Below, piece after piece: positions 1-6,411 of a DNA stretch of 8,186 nucleotides; position 1 is the first letter of the stretch; each line of letters starts with the position of its first letter. The position numbers and the translations under genes are program-made. Origin of the DNA: Candidatus Zixiibacteriota bacterium (GTDB lineage Bacteria; Zixibacteria; MSB-5A5; CAIYYT01); NCBI GenBank assembly GCA_026397575.1, contig JAPLUP010000508.1, positions 1 through 8,186 on the forward strand. Direction: 5' to 3'. The notes below the pieces were generated by a model that saw only the letters and a list, made by a program, of their open reading frames with translations, ran no database searches and was not told the origin of the DNA.

Positions 1-1048
1 AAAAAACGAGATCGACATTGTTATCGTAGTCCAGATCGACCGCCCTCACCTCCAGCACCATGTCAGACGAGTCACCATTGAACAGCTGACTGATGTCGAA
101 GTACACGGATGGGCTATCAAAAACCGTGATGAAACCCGGTTTCGTCAGCGTGTCCGCGGCCCCCCCGTTGGAGACAATTGGACCTACATCAAACACACCG
201 GTAGTTTTGCCTAAAAGAGAGGGGTTCTGATCGGTGGTGCTGGAGTCCTCACCAAATCTCCAATTCCAGGTGGCGATCGGCTGCAGCGAGAGCGAGGAAT
301 CAACAAAAGAAAGGTTTTGATGCTGATAAACATACTTTGAGCTTACCGCGAACTTCGACGTAAGGTTGTCACAGGTATCACTAATGCCATCACCGTCGCC
401 GTCTGCTTGGCTTGAATTTGCGATGTTCGGACAATTGTCGCAGACATCGCCCTTGCTGTCAGCGTCGGTGTCGGTTTGCAGTGGGTTGGCAACGGTCGGA
501 CAATTGTCGAGATCGTCAGGAATACCATCGGAGTCAAAATCTGCCTTGCACTTGACATATTCCGGACGGATGTTGCTGTAAGGGTAAACAAACATGAAAT
601 CGCCACCCGGGCCGACAAAACTTGAATCGAGATCGATAAACTGGTCAGGACCGCCGGAAAGAATGCGGACGTTGAGTTTGCACAAAAGGCCGCCAGTCTG
701 TGAAACTATAGTTGAACCGAACAAGTCGAACCCGCCCACGAGTATCTGGTTCTGCGCCGGCTTGAAGAGCGCCCGCGTATTCCACCTGCCGGGCATGATC
801 GAACCGCTGAAGTCAACACTGGTAATTTCGATATTGGCCGACGGATAGTGAAATCCCAGAATAGGATCTGAGCCGCCAGAGAAGATGTAGGCGGTCAGGT
901 ACACGCCGTCGGAGATGTCAAGTGAGCCATCGCCGTTGGCGTTTCCGCAAGTCCACAATAAACCGAGTTCTTCACCCGTGGCCTGCCCAGGGTTTGCGGC
1001 GAGCAGATACAGAACGATGCTGACAAAAAGCAAGAATACCCTTTTCAT
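1..1048 (-). CDS. Secreted dockerin-like / TSP3 / PKD / VCBS multidomain protein (5' part, runs off the left edge)
   Basis: I translated 349 complete codons from the ATG at 1048-1046; the frame is still open at base 1. Residues 1-24 form a signal peptide (MKR, a hydrophobic run VFLLFVSIVLYLLAA, then a small-residue cleavage region), so the product is exported. Residues 34-59 form one dockerin-like calcium-binding half (NANGDGSLDISDGVYL, then AYIF). Residues about 63-165 are beta-rich and resemble the cohesin-like domains that accompany such dockerins. Residues 170-228 contain TSP3 repeats (DSDGIPDDLDNCPTVANP, then CDNCPNIANSSQADGDGDG). Residues about 230-310 look like a PKD domain (WNWRFGEDSS, later TKPGFITVF). 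The last residues (VDLDYDNNVDLVF) begin an FG-GAP/VCBS-like repeat. A GGAGA ribosome-binding site (1054-1058) sits 5 bases before the ATG, and a near-consensus promoter lies upstream. Likely a surface or adhesion protein; substrate unknown. Domain calls are from motif recognition only. Confidence 0.85.
   Translation of the reverse strand, partial: MKRVFLLFVSIVLYLLAANPGQATGEELGLLWTCGNANGDGSLDISDGVYLTAYIFSGGSDPILGFHYPSANIEITSVDFSGSIMPGRWNTRALFKPAQNQILVGGFDLFGSTIVSQTGGLLCKLNVRILSGGPDQFIDLDSSFVGPGGDFMFVYPYSNIRPEYVKCKADFDSDGIPDDLDNCPTVANPLQTDTDADSKGDVCDNCPNIANSSQADGDGDGISDTCDNLTSKFAVSSKYVYQHQNLSFVDSSLSLQPIATWNWRFGEDSSTTDQNPSLLGKTTGVFDVGPIVSNGGAADTLTKPGFITVFDSPSVYFDISQLFNGDSSDMVLEVRAVDLDYDNNVDLVF
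365..541 (-). repeat. Thrombospondin type 3 repeats in the left secreted protein
   Basis: This encodes about two and a half Asp-rich calcium-binding units with the DxDxDG...DNCP pattern. The DNCP cores fall at residues 181-184 and 204-207. The third unit (DGDGDGISDTCDN) ends without the usual CP and leads into the PKD-like domain. In other proteins such repeats are rigid calcium-loaded linkers. The same repeat type occurs in the C10 peptidase gene on the opposite strand. Confidence 0.85.
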
Positions 1049-1121
1049 TGTTGTCTCCAGTCTGGTAAGTCATCTATTATTAGGGAGTAGAGTCGCCTGA
1101 TTCCGTATTCAGCTTGTGGCT

Positions 1122-1150
1122 AGTATATCCGCTTTCCCGTGATTTGTCAA
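1122..1150 (-). promoter_or_regulatory. Sigma-70-type promoter for the left secreted protein gene
   Basis: On the minus strand, TTGACA (1150-1145) is followed after exactly 17 bases by TATACT (1127-1122). The -35 box is a perfect consensus match and the -10 box matches 5 of 6. Transcription would start near 1115, giving a leader of about 67 bases before the ATG at 1048. A second TTGACA (1187-1182) lies 37 bases further upstream. Position, orientation and spacing all fit this gene. Confidence 0.8.
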
Positions 1151-1190
1151 GCGCTTTTCGCTACAGAAGAGCCCTTGATCATGTCAAGCG
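1145..1190. repeat. Short direct repeat overlapping the -35 region
   Basis: TGTCAAGCG occurs at 1145-1153 and again at 1182-1190, both followed by a TTTT-containing stretch; the two copies start 37 bases apart. The first copy contains the -35 box of the promoter above. The repeat could be an activator- or repressor-binding pair or a duplicated -35 element. Nine matching bases so close together is suggestive, not conclusive. Confidence 0.4.
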
Positions 1191-1354
1191 TTTTGTGTAA
1201 ATTGGTAATTAGGCACATCCTGGTATTGGTTCAAGACATAAGCGACTAAACCATATACGATTCTTTCAATACTATCGGTGTTGTTGAAGGAGCGCATCGG
1301 GTACCTCGCTTCGACCCTTTGCCTAATCCAGGATGTGCCAGCCTGCTTTTTCCT
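1184..1354 (-). other. Open frame without a good start; possible remnant of a gene 3' end
   Basis: On the minus strand, 56 codons are open between a TGA (1357-1355) and a TGA (1186-1184). The reading includes GTSWIRQRVEARYPMRSFNN and IERIVYGLVAYVLNQYQDVP. Its composition looks protein-like (a mix of charged, aromatic and aliphatic residues). The only ATG lies at 1297-1295, leaving 37 residues, and no convincing ribosome-binding site precedes it. Further upstream in the same frame (to about 1660) are several stops. It may be the decayed C-terminus of a transposase or another protein, but I do not recognise the family. It ends at the second TTGACA upstream of the left gene's promoter. Confidence 0.3.
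1212..1339. repeat. Perfect 12-bp inverted repeat, arms 104 bp apart
   Basis: GGCACATCCTGG (1212-1223) is the exact reverse complement of CCAGGATGTGCC (1328-1339). GCCTAAT, or its complement, adjoins both arms, but on different sides. A third partial copy, TCCAGGATGT, occurs at 1648-1657. Both arms lie inside the possible remnant frame at 1184-1354. The repeat could mark a small non-autonomous element, or may be coincidental. I see no target-site duplication. Confidence 0.45.
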
Positions 1355-1697
1355 TCAATACCAAGTTCACACAGAGGAATTTACGCGATGAGGGCTCAAG
1401 AACAACTATTTGACATCTTTCAACACTTTAATAGCGCCACAATTTCCTCTAATTGTCAAAGATTTTCTCTTGTCCCTGAGTGATCGCTTCGATCAGTATG
1501 AAAACAACAGCGTTTTGCAGTTGCCAGTCTTTCTGAAACCGTTTCTGGGCAAACCCTCACTGTCGGCCCCCATAGAAAACCATGTTTTTCAGCAACTCTC
1601 CGCATCAACGGGTATGTATGGGCACTGGTTTCGATCGGCCAATCCGCTCCAGGATGTCATAAAACAACGATCTCAACATAGGTGGACTTAGTCAGAC
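1355..1697. other. Gene-poor stretch with only weak short open frames
   Basis: Two plus-strand frames exist here. One is 31 codons at 1388-1483 (MRAQEQLFDIFQHF...), preceded by an AGAGGA that could bind ribosomes. The other is 93 codons at 1410-1691 (MTSFNTLIAPQFPLI...), with no obvious ribosome-binding site. They overlap in different frames, neither matches a family I know, and both lie beyond the 3' ends of the flanking genes' logic: the kinase gene ends at 1698 and no terminator is evident. TGATCG-CTT-CGATCA at 1481-1495 is a small perfect palindrome. The stretch probably holds decayed or non-coding DNA. Confidence 0.3.
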
Positions 1698-4094
1698 TCA
1701 GTCGTGAGAGAGCTTCGCTCCAAAATGGGGATCGGACTCCAGTTCCTTTGGCGAAGGACCGGCGTGATGCTCGATCGCTCTGGCCTTGAATATCTCGGCT
1801 TGGTGCTTGTCTCCAAGGAGGGCATAACATCGCGCTATGTTGTGGAGTAGATCTCCCTGGCATTCGGGGTTTGCCACCAGCTTCGCCAAAATCGCCAGTG
1901 CCTCCGCCTTTTTTCCGGCGGCCGCGAGCGCGAGGGCTCGATAGCTTGCTATGTGGCAGTTGGCAGGATCGCCCTTAAGATAGTCCTCTGCAGACCTGGA
2001 TGCGTTTTCAAAATGGCCTCTTGCAATCTCGGAATTGCCTTGAATCAAGCAGATAAACCCCAGGAAGTAGTGGGCGATGAAAGGCAAATAGCCATATTCG
2101 AGCGATTCACAAAAGAGCACATTCGCCTGATCGTAGTCTCCCGAAACCATAAGGGCATATCCAGCGTCAACGTGGCTGTTGGGATCGCCTTTGTACTTGA
2201 TTGCCAGTCGGAAGTTCTCGATGGCGAGTTCTGGAACGCCCAACTTCATGAAAACTATACCCAGATAATAGTAGGCCCGCCCATAGTCGGGACCCAATTC
2301 AACTGCACGTTGCAAGGTCGCCATTGCCAGAGTGAACTTGCGCATGTCAAGATACAACAAGCCCAGGAGTAGCAGCGTCTCCAGATCAGTAGGAGCCAAT
2401 TCAAGGGCTTTTTTGGCCCAGACCAGTGCCGCCTCATCATCGCCCGCCATGTCCTTCAACCAGGCCAGCGCCCGATAGCCCATAGCAAACTTCGGTGCAA
2501 TGTCCACAGATCTCTTCAGAGATTTCTCAGCGTTGTCGATATCCCCGAAAAACATGTAGCACCGCCCTAACGCGCGATGCGCCTCCGGTAACAGGGGATC
2601 AATTGCCAATGCTTGGCGAGCTTCCTCGATCGCCAAGGCGATTTTCTCTGGGCGCCTGTCATAATAGGCGTTGTACTGGAACGCGTGAACGTCGGAGAGG
2701 CCGGTCTTCGCCAGAGCAAAACCGGGGTCGAGTTCGAGAGCTTTAGCAAACATATTGATTGCGAATTCGAGGTCTTCTGGTTTGCTGGTATGGTAGTAGC
2801 TTCTTCCCTTCAGATAAAAGTCATAGGCCGTCACGTTGGTGTCCAGAAGACGGTCGACATCTACGAAAGCTACGCCGCTGGCTCTGGCCAGCGCCTCAGA
2901 GGCACTACGAGCGGCACGAGAAAGCAGTTCGAACAGTTGCTTCACCTCACCGCGAAACTGCTCACCATAAATCAGCTTATTGCCATTCTCACCGTAGACA
3001 CTTAGGCCCAGCTTAATCTCATCCTGCCACCGCATCAGAGTCCCTGTGATCACATAATCTGATCGACATCTCCGGAAAATGCTGGTGATCTCTCTTTCCG
3101 CAACACCAGCAGGCTCAACCGATACCACCGCGTCAGTGCGCAGCGAAATCTCGCGAATCAGATCCTCCGTAAAACCTACACAGAAGTAGTCCCACGATAG
3201 ATCACCAGAGAGGTTTCTGAGATGCGTGACCGTTATCGTTCGTCGCCTGGCCTTGTAAGAGCCGACGCCGGCAATCGCCGCATCCGTCGTCTGTGTCGCA
3301 TCAAGATAGTCGATTACCGAGCCCATGTCTGGGAAGCGGTCGGCAGCATTTCTGGATAAGAGCCTCAACACCAGTGGATCGACCCAAGCTGGCAATGACG
3401 TTTCTAACTCGCAGGGAGGGGTCGGGTCTTCATGCAGTATTGCATAGATAATCGCTGCGGAATACTCGCCATCAAACGGTTTGTGACCGGTGAACAGTTC
3501 ATAGAGGATCACGCCGTAACTGAAAATGTCAGTGGACAAAGACTGTTTTGCACCCGAAACCTGCTCCGGTGACATGTAGAATAGAGTGCCCTCGATGTTT
3601 CCCTGACTGTCAATGGTATCGGCGCTGATGATCTTGGCCAGACCAAAGTCAAGGATCTTAATCGAACCGCCATCGGAAACGATGACGTTCCCCGGTTTCA
3701 AATCGCGATGAATGACCCCTAAGGAATGTGCAATTTGCAAGCCTTCTGCCAGTTCACGGGCAATTCTCACTTTCTCTTCGAAAGTGAGTTCCGGCATAAC
3801 TTCATCCAAACCGCGACCGGAGACATACTCATAGGAAATGAAAGGGGTGCCCTCGAACTCCGAGCATTCCCAAATCTTCACGACGTGTTCTGTATTGATC
3901 TTGGCGGCGCTTCTGGCTTCCTGAAAGAGCCTGGTGCGATACTCAGGATCACGCGCGAACTTGTCCGAGATTACTTTGAGCGCCACCGTTCGATCAAGTC
4001 GCTCGTCGACGGCCTCATAGACGACCCCCATACCACCTTCGCCAAGTCGCCTAACGATTCGATAGCTGCCTACATGGGATCCAATACTAAACAT
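1698..4094 (-). CDS. Hanks-type Ser/Thr protein kinase with TolB-like domain and TPR tail
   Basis: The protein has 798 residues. Residues about 11-265 form an intact kinase domain: glycine-rich loop GEGGMG (18-23), catalytic Lys40 in VALK, helix-C Glu59, HRDLKPGN (129-136) with Asp131, DFG (149-151), and activation-segment end GTLFYMSPEQ (169-178). It is therefore a predicted active RD kinase that autophosphorylates and phosphorylates protein Ser/Thr. Residues about 285-405 match the TolB-like module often paired with TPRs in bacterial signalling proteins (LRNLSGDLSWDYFCVGFTED, later YVITGTLMRW). Residues about 420-775 are tandem TPR-like helices (for example AINMFAKALELDPGFA, AKKALELAPTDLETLLLLG), a protein-docking surface. 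No signal peptide or membrane segment is visible, so it is probably cytoplasmic. A GAGGA (4101-4105) lies 6 bases before the ATG. It lies downstream of the phosphatase gene on the same strand, suggesting related signalling. Its substrate is unknown. Confidence 0.93.
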   Translation of the reverse strand: MFSIGSHVGSYRIVRRLGEGGMGVVYEAVDERLDRTVALKVISDKFARDPEYRTRLFQEARSAAKINTEHVVKIWECSEFEGTPFISYEYVSGRGLDEVMPELTFEEKVRIARELAEGLQIAHSLGVIHRDLKPGNVIVSDGGSIKILDFGLAKIISADTIDSQGNIEGTLFYMSPEQVSGAKQSLSTDIFSYGVILYELFTGHKPFDGEYSAAIIYAILHEDPTPPCELETSLPAWVDPLVLRLLSRNAADRFPDMGSVIDYLDATQTTDAAIAGVGSYKARRRTITVTHLRNLSGDLSWDYFCVGFTEDLIREISLRTDAVVSVEPAGVAEREITSIFRRCRSDYVITGTLMRWQDEIKLGLSVYGENGNKLIYGEQFRGEVKQLFELLSRAARSASEALARASGVAFVDVDRLLDTNVTAYDFYLKGRSYYHTSKPEDLEFAINMFAKALELDPGFALAKTGLSDVHAFQYNAYYDRRPEKIALAIEEARQALAIDPLLPEAHRALGRCYMFFGDIDNAEKSLKRSVDIAPKFAMGYRALAWLKDMAGDDEAALVWAKKALELAPTDLETLLLLGLLYLDMRKFTLAMATLQRAVELGPDYGRAYYYLGIVFMKLGVPELAIENFRLAIKYKGDPNSHVDAGYALMVSGDYDQANVLFCESLEYGYLPFIAHYFLGFICLIQGNSEIARGHFENASRSAEDYLKGDPANCHIASYRALALAAAGKKAEALAILAKLVANPECQGDLLHNIARCYALLGDKHQAEIFKARAIEHHAGPSPKELESDPHFGAKLSHD

Positions 4095-4177
4095 CTGGTT
4101 TCCTCAAAGGATAGTATCGGTATTTTCTTCACTTTGCAGATCGCAAATCGTAAGACATGCCGCTATCCCCTGCTGAC

Positions 4178-4206
4178 AAAATAGGCCAAAGGTGCCTGGC
4201 AAACAA
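4178..4206 (-). promoter_or_regulatory. Possible promoter of the kinase gene
   Basis: On the minus strand, TTGTTT (4206-4201) and TATTTT (4183-4178) are separated by 17 bases, about 84 bases before the kinase ATG. Each box matches about 4 of 6 consensus positions. With a 236-base gap after the phosphatase gene, separate transcription of the kinase is plausible, but the match is weak. Confidence 0.35.
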
Positions 4207-4297
4207 GAGCATTTTCGAGATGTTGAATGGAAAGTGCAGAAAAGAGGGGGGCTTGGCTTACGCACGCGACTTGACTGCGTACTACAGGAGTCGGTAT

Positions 4298-4323
4298 GCG
4301 TCCGCAATTACCCTTGCGAACGC
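4298..4323 (-). other. RNA hairpin just after the phosphatase stop codon
   Basis: Read on the minus strand, GCGTTCGCAA, a loop GGGTAA, and TTGCGGACGC form a 10-bp stem with one G-T wobble. It starts 7 bases after the phosphatase TAG (4333-4331). No T-run follows, so it is not a standard intrinsic terminator. It may protect the 3' end, attenuate read-through into the kinase gene, or assist Rho-type termination. Confidence 0.45.
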
Positions 4324-4330
4324 TTGATCC

Positions 4331-5608
4331 CTACACCGGGTTTCTCACGGCAACAAGCGTGATGTCATCACTTTGCGGAACGTCACCCTGGAAACGCACT
4401 ACAGAATCCTTGATCAAGCGCACGAGTTCAGCGGCGGATAGTGACCGATTTGTTTTCAGTAGATCAAGAAGCCGTGATTCTCCGTACTGCTCCTCAGAAG
4501 CGTTGGCGGCTTCTGTTATGCCATCGGTGTAGATCAAAAGCGATTCACCTGCCCGTATCGAGACTTCAGTTTCCGTGTACTTGTAGTCAGGGAAAATGCC
4601 CAGGACGATGCCACCTTCCTCCAACTCGACTATCCTGTCACTGCCGACGAAAATCGGAGGGCAGTGTCCGGCTCTGACATAGGTGAAGAGGCGCCGACGC
4701 AGGTCGAGGACGCCATAGATGAGGGTGATATGTCGTCGGGAGTCCAGGAATCGGGAAAGCATGAAGTTGAGGTTGTTGATTGTTTCCCTTGGGCTTCGGT
4801 TTAGGATTGCCTGTCCACGCAGACACGATTGCAGGCTTGCCATCAGGAGTGCCGCTGACGTGCCTTTTCCGGATACATCGGCGATGGCGATCCCTAAGTG
4901 ATTTTTATCGATGGGGATGAAGTCAAAATAGTCGCCCCCAATCAACTGCGCCGGTTCATAGAGCCCTGCAATATCGAAGTGATCAGCTCGCGGGTTTTCG
5001 CGCGGAAGCAGGGAATACTGAATCAGTCGTGCTGTACGCAGGTCATCCTCCAGAGATTGCAGCCGGCGTTCGTCGTCATAAAGGCGTGCGTTCTCGATGG
5101 TCTGTGCTGACTGAGATGCTACGATAGTCAACAACCGTGCATCATCATTCGAAAACTCCTGACCGCCGCTCTTGTTCAACAGGCAAATGACGCCGATCAG
5201 GGTATCTTTGAGTCGCAGCGGTACCGCTATTAAGCAACGAAGATTGGAATACTCGCCGGCCAGATCGACAAATCTCTTGTCGCCGACAACGTCATTCACT
5301 ATCAGGGGATTACGATTTTTGATCACCCATCCCATCAGACTGGCGCCGACTTTGAAAGGTATGGCGCTGACATCGGAGTCCATTACTCTAATAAAGGTTT
5401 TCGGAGGAGCCGTCTTATCTATCGGATCCAGCAGCCAGATTGCTCCCTGCTCGGCGCCAGCGTGCTCGACGCACTTCTGGACAATCAAATCTGTTACGGC
5501 ATCGACACCGACCGCACTACTGATCGCCACGCTGACCTCATTTAGAATCCTCAGCTCTGCGATTGCTCGTTTGAGCCTACGATTTTCTTCTCTGATTTCG
5601 TCTGACAT
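4331..5608 (-). CDS. GAF-domain PP2C-type (RsbU/SpoIIE-like) protein serine phosphatase
   Basis: The protein has 425 residues. Residues 1-25 form a short charged helix, probably coiled coil (EIREENRRLKRAIAELR). Residues about 25-176 form a GAF sensor domain (LIAVPLRLKDTLIGVICLLN at 126-145, ENARLYDDE at 172-180). Residues about 190-423 are the PP2C/SpoIIE catalytic domain, with the usual metal-binding acidic motifs: IGGDYFD (223-229), ADVSGKGTSAALLMA (243-257), AGHCPP (313-318), YTDGITEA (360-367) and SDDITLVA (413-420). The family dephosphorylates phosphoserine or phosphothreonine on anti-anti-sigma-type proteins in partner-switching stress or developmental pathways; the GAF domain would sense a small ligand or a partner. 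No signal peptide or membrane segment is seen. AGAGGG lies 3 bases before the ATG, a short spacing. Its likely neighbour in function is the downstream kinase, but no antagonist or kinase of the RsbV/RsbT type is in the window. Confidence 0.93.
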   Translation of the reverse strand: MSDEIREENRRLKRAIAELRILNEVSVAISSAVGVDAVTDLIVQKCVEHAGAEQGAIWLLDPIDKTAPPKTFIRVMDSDVSAIPFKVGASLMGWVIKNRNPLIVNDVVGDKRFVDLAGEYSNLRCLIAVPLRLKDTLIGVICLLNKSGGQEFSNDDARLLTIVASQSAQTIENARLYDDERRLQSLEDDLRTARLIQYSLLPRENPRADHFDIAGLYEPAQLIGGDYFDFIPIDKNHLGIAIADVSGKGTSAALLMASLQSCLRGQAILNRSPRETINNLNFMLSRFLDSRRHITLIYGVLDLRRRLFTYVRAGHCPPIFVGSDRIVELEEGGIVLGIFPDYKYTETEVSIRAGESLLIYTDGITEAANASEEQYGESRLLDLLKTNRSLSAAELVRLIKDSVVRFQGDVPQSDDITLVAVRNPV

Positions 5609-5669
5609 TTGCCCTCTTCGATCTGCGCGATCTCTTCGTCCTGAAGACCGCGGTTCTTTGAGTCACGGG

Positions 5670-5698
5670 TAATAAACTGAAAGTCGGCCAAAAAGCAA
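5670..5698 (-). promoter_or_regulatory. Possible promoter of the phosphatase gene
   Basis: On the minus strand, TTGCTT (5698-5693) and TTATTA (5675-5670) are 17 bases apart, about 62 bases before the ATG at 5608. The match to consensus is partial. This is the best-spaced candidate in the upstream region. Confidence 0.3.
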
Positions 5699-5910
5699 GT
5701 TTGAAAAAGCGTGCAGCGCAAGTAACCGAAAACAAATCAGAATGCCAGGCAGGAGTCGAGGCGAGTTCCCGCCACTTATATTGGGACGACATGGACCGTT
5801 TTGGCGGAAAATGCGCTCTTTCCCACATTTGGGGAATCAGGTGTCTCCAAGACCACGGCGAACAGCGGCTCGTTCCGGGCAGAAAGCGCCGCCTGATCGA
5901 TCGAATTCTC
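5699..5910. other. Divergent intergenic region with no gene recognised
   Basis: This separates the minus-strand phosphatase promoter from the plus-strand promoter at 5911. One plus-strand frame stays open from about 5742 to a TGA at 5894 and reads VPATYIGTTWTVLAENALF, then PTFGESGVSKTTANSG, but it lacks a start codon with a ribosome-binding site. Other overlapping frames are also open on both strands, so openness alone is not evidence. It could be an intergenic repeat or a remnant. I assign nothing. Confidence 0.3.
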
Positions 5911-5939
5911 TTGACAAAGTCAACCAGTGTTGTTATCTT
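5911..5939 (+). promoter_or_regulatory. Sigma-70-type promoter of the broken surface-protein gene
   Basis: TTGACA (5911-5916) and TATCTT (5934-5939) are separated by exactly 17 bases. The perfect -35 box is the first half of a palindrome, TTGAC-AAA-GTCAA (5911-5923), which could bind a regulator. Transcription would start near 5946, about 47 bases before the ATG at 5993. The signal looks intact although the gene it serves is disrupted. Confidence 0.75.
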
Positions 5940-5992
5940 TGTACTTGATGACATAACTCATTATCTAACCTGTCTACCTATGGGAGACAGAT

Positions 5993-6312
5993 ATGCTTTG
6001 CAGAAAAGGTTTGATCCTGACCGCCTTTTCGTTGCTCATGGTTTCTACCCTGATGGGAACGACGACTCCAAGTCCATTTGTCGCGGTTCAGAAAATGAAC
6101 TAGATGCCGTTGGCATTCACCAAGAACATGGGTCAATGGGTGAAAAAGCCTTGTTCCGTGCCAATGCCGGTGGGGCAACGATGTGGTTCGCGAAAGAAGG
6201 CGTGACATATCAATTCACACGGCGGATTGACCGTAGCGGTGCGGTTAGTGTGTCTGGTCTGAGGAGGAAGTACTACCGAAAACTGATTGCCAACGCTCAA
6301 ACCGCATACTAA
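5993..6312 (+). pseudogene. Broken 5' end of an SBBP-repeat/DUF7948-type secreted protein
   Basis: The ATG at 5993 follows GGGAGA (5982-5987) by 5 bases and opens a clear signal peptide (MLCRKGLILTAFSLLMVSTL). That frame reaches an in-frame TAG (6101-6103). After the TAG the same frame gives PLAFTKNMGQW. At 6140/6141 the reading must shift to give EKALFRANAGGATMWFAKEG and VTYQFTRRI. Together these fit the family pattern (F)TENxGQWDEKxLFRAN, which is the N-terminus of large secreted SBBP beta-propeller proteins. A single missing base, restoring GAT at 6140-6141, would join the halves. The second frame runs to a TAA at 6310-6312, so the product, normally many hundreds of residues, is cut to about 100 codons. 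Promoter and ribosome-binding site are preserved. The family name is recalled, not searched. A continuous 203-codon frame from 5701 covers the second half but has unrelated sequence before it and misses the signal peptide. Confidence 0.75.
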
Positions 6313-6353
6313 ATTTCAATGCCCTGTGTCCAAATTGGTTTGACGACGTACAC

Positions 6354-6390
6354 TACCCTGCAAGTAGCCCCTGAAAGAGGGAAGCAGGTA
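6354..6390 (+). promoter_or_regulatory. Structured leader in front of the C10 peptidase gene
   Basis: TACCCTGC (6354-6361) can pair with GCAGGTA (6384-6390), leaving one bulged C. Inside it, CCCT (6369-6372) can pair with AGGG (6378-6381) around a GAAAG loop. The structure ends 5 bases before the AGAGGAG ribosome-binding site. It could influence translation or RNA stability. I could not match it to a known riboswitch class, and I found no well-spaced promoter between 6313 and 6411. Confidence 0.3.
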
Positions 6391-6411
6391 CCATAGAGGA
6401 GTTATAGGTTT

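Noticed and set aside
343..618. A 91-codon minus-strand frame with Thr-rich sequence
   Set aside because: It is an out-of-frame shadow of the TSP3-coding part of the left secreted protein.
1410..1691. A 93-codon plus-strand frame as a real gene
   Set aside because: There is no clear ribosome-binding site or known family, and it overlaps another short frame. I kept it only as a note on the gene-poor stretch.
3726..4184. A 152-codon plus-strand frame opposite the kinase start
   Set aside because: It is antisense to the conserved kinase domain and has no ribosome-binding site or family features.
4104..4307. A 67-codon minus-strand frame between phosphatase and kinase
   Set aside because: It is Cys/Ser/Thr-rich without a domain, and it overlaps the hairpin and the likely kinase promoter.
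4298..4323. Intrinsic terminator after the phosphatase gene
   Set aside because: The stem is good, but no T-run follows on either strand, so I call it only a hairpin.
5577..5954. A 125-codon minus-strand frame upstream of the phosphatase gene
   Set aside because: It overlaps the phosphatase start in another frame, is very rich in Arg, Ser and Trp, and spans the divergent promoter region.
5701..6312. A continuous 203-codon plus-strand frame as one gene
   Set aside because: Its first 95 or so codons cover the promoter and intergenic DNA and look non-protein-like. The recognisable part begins only after a frameshift from the signal-peptide frame starting at 5993.
6354..6390. c-di-GMP or other known riboswitch before the peptidase gene
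   Set aside because: The GAAA-like loop and paired arms are superficially similar, but the conserved core of a known class is not present.
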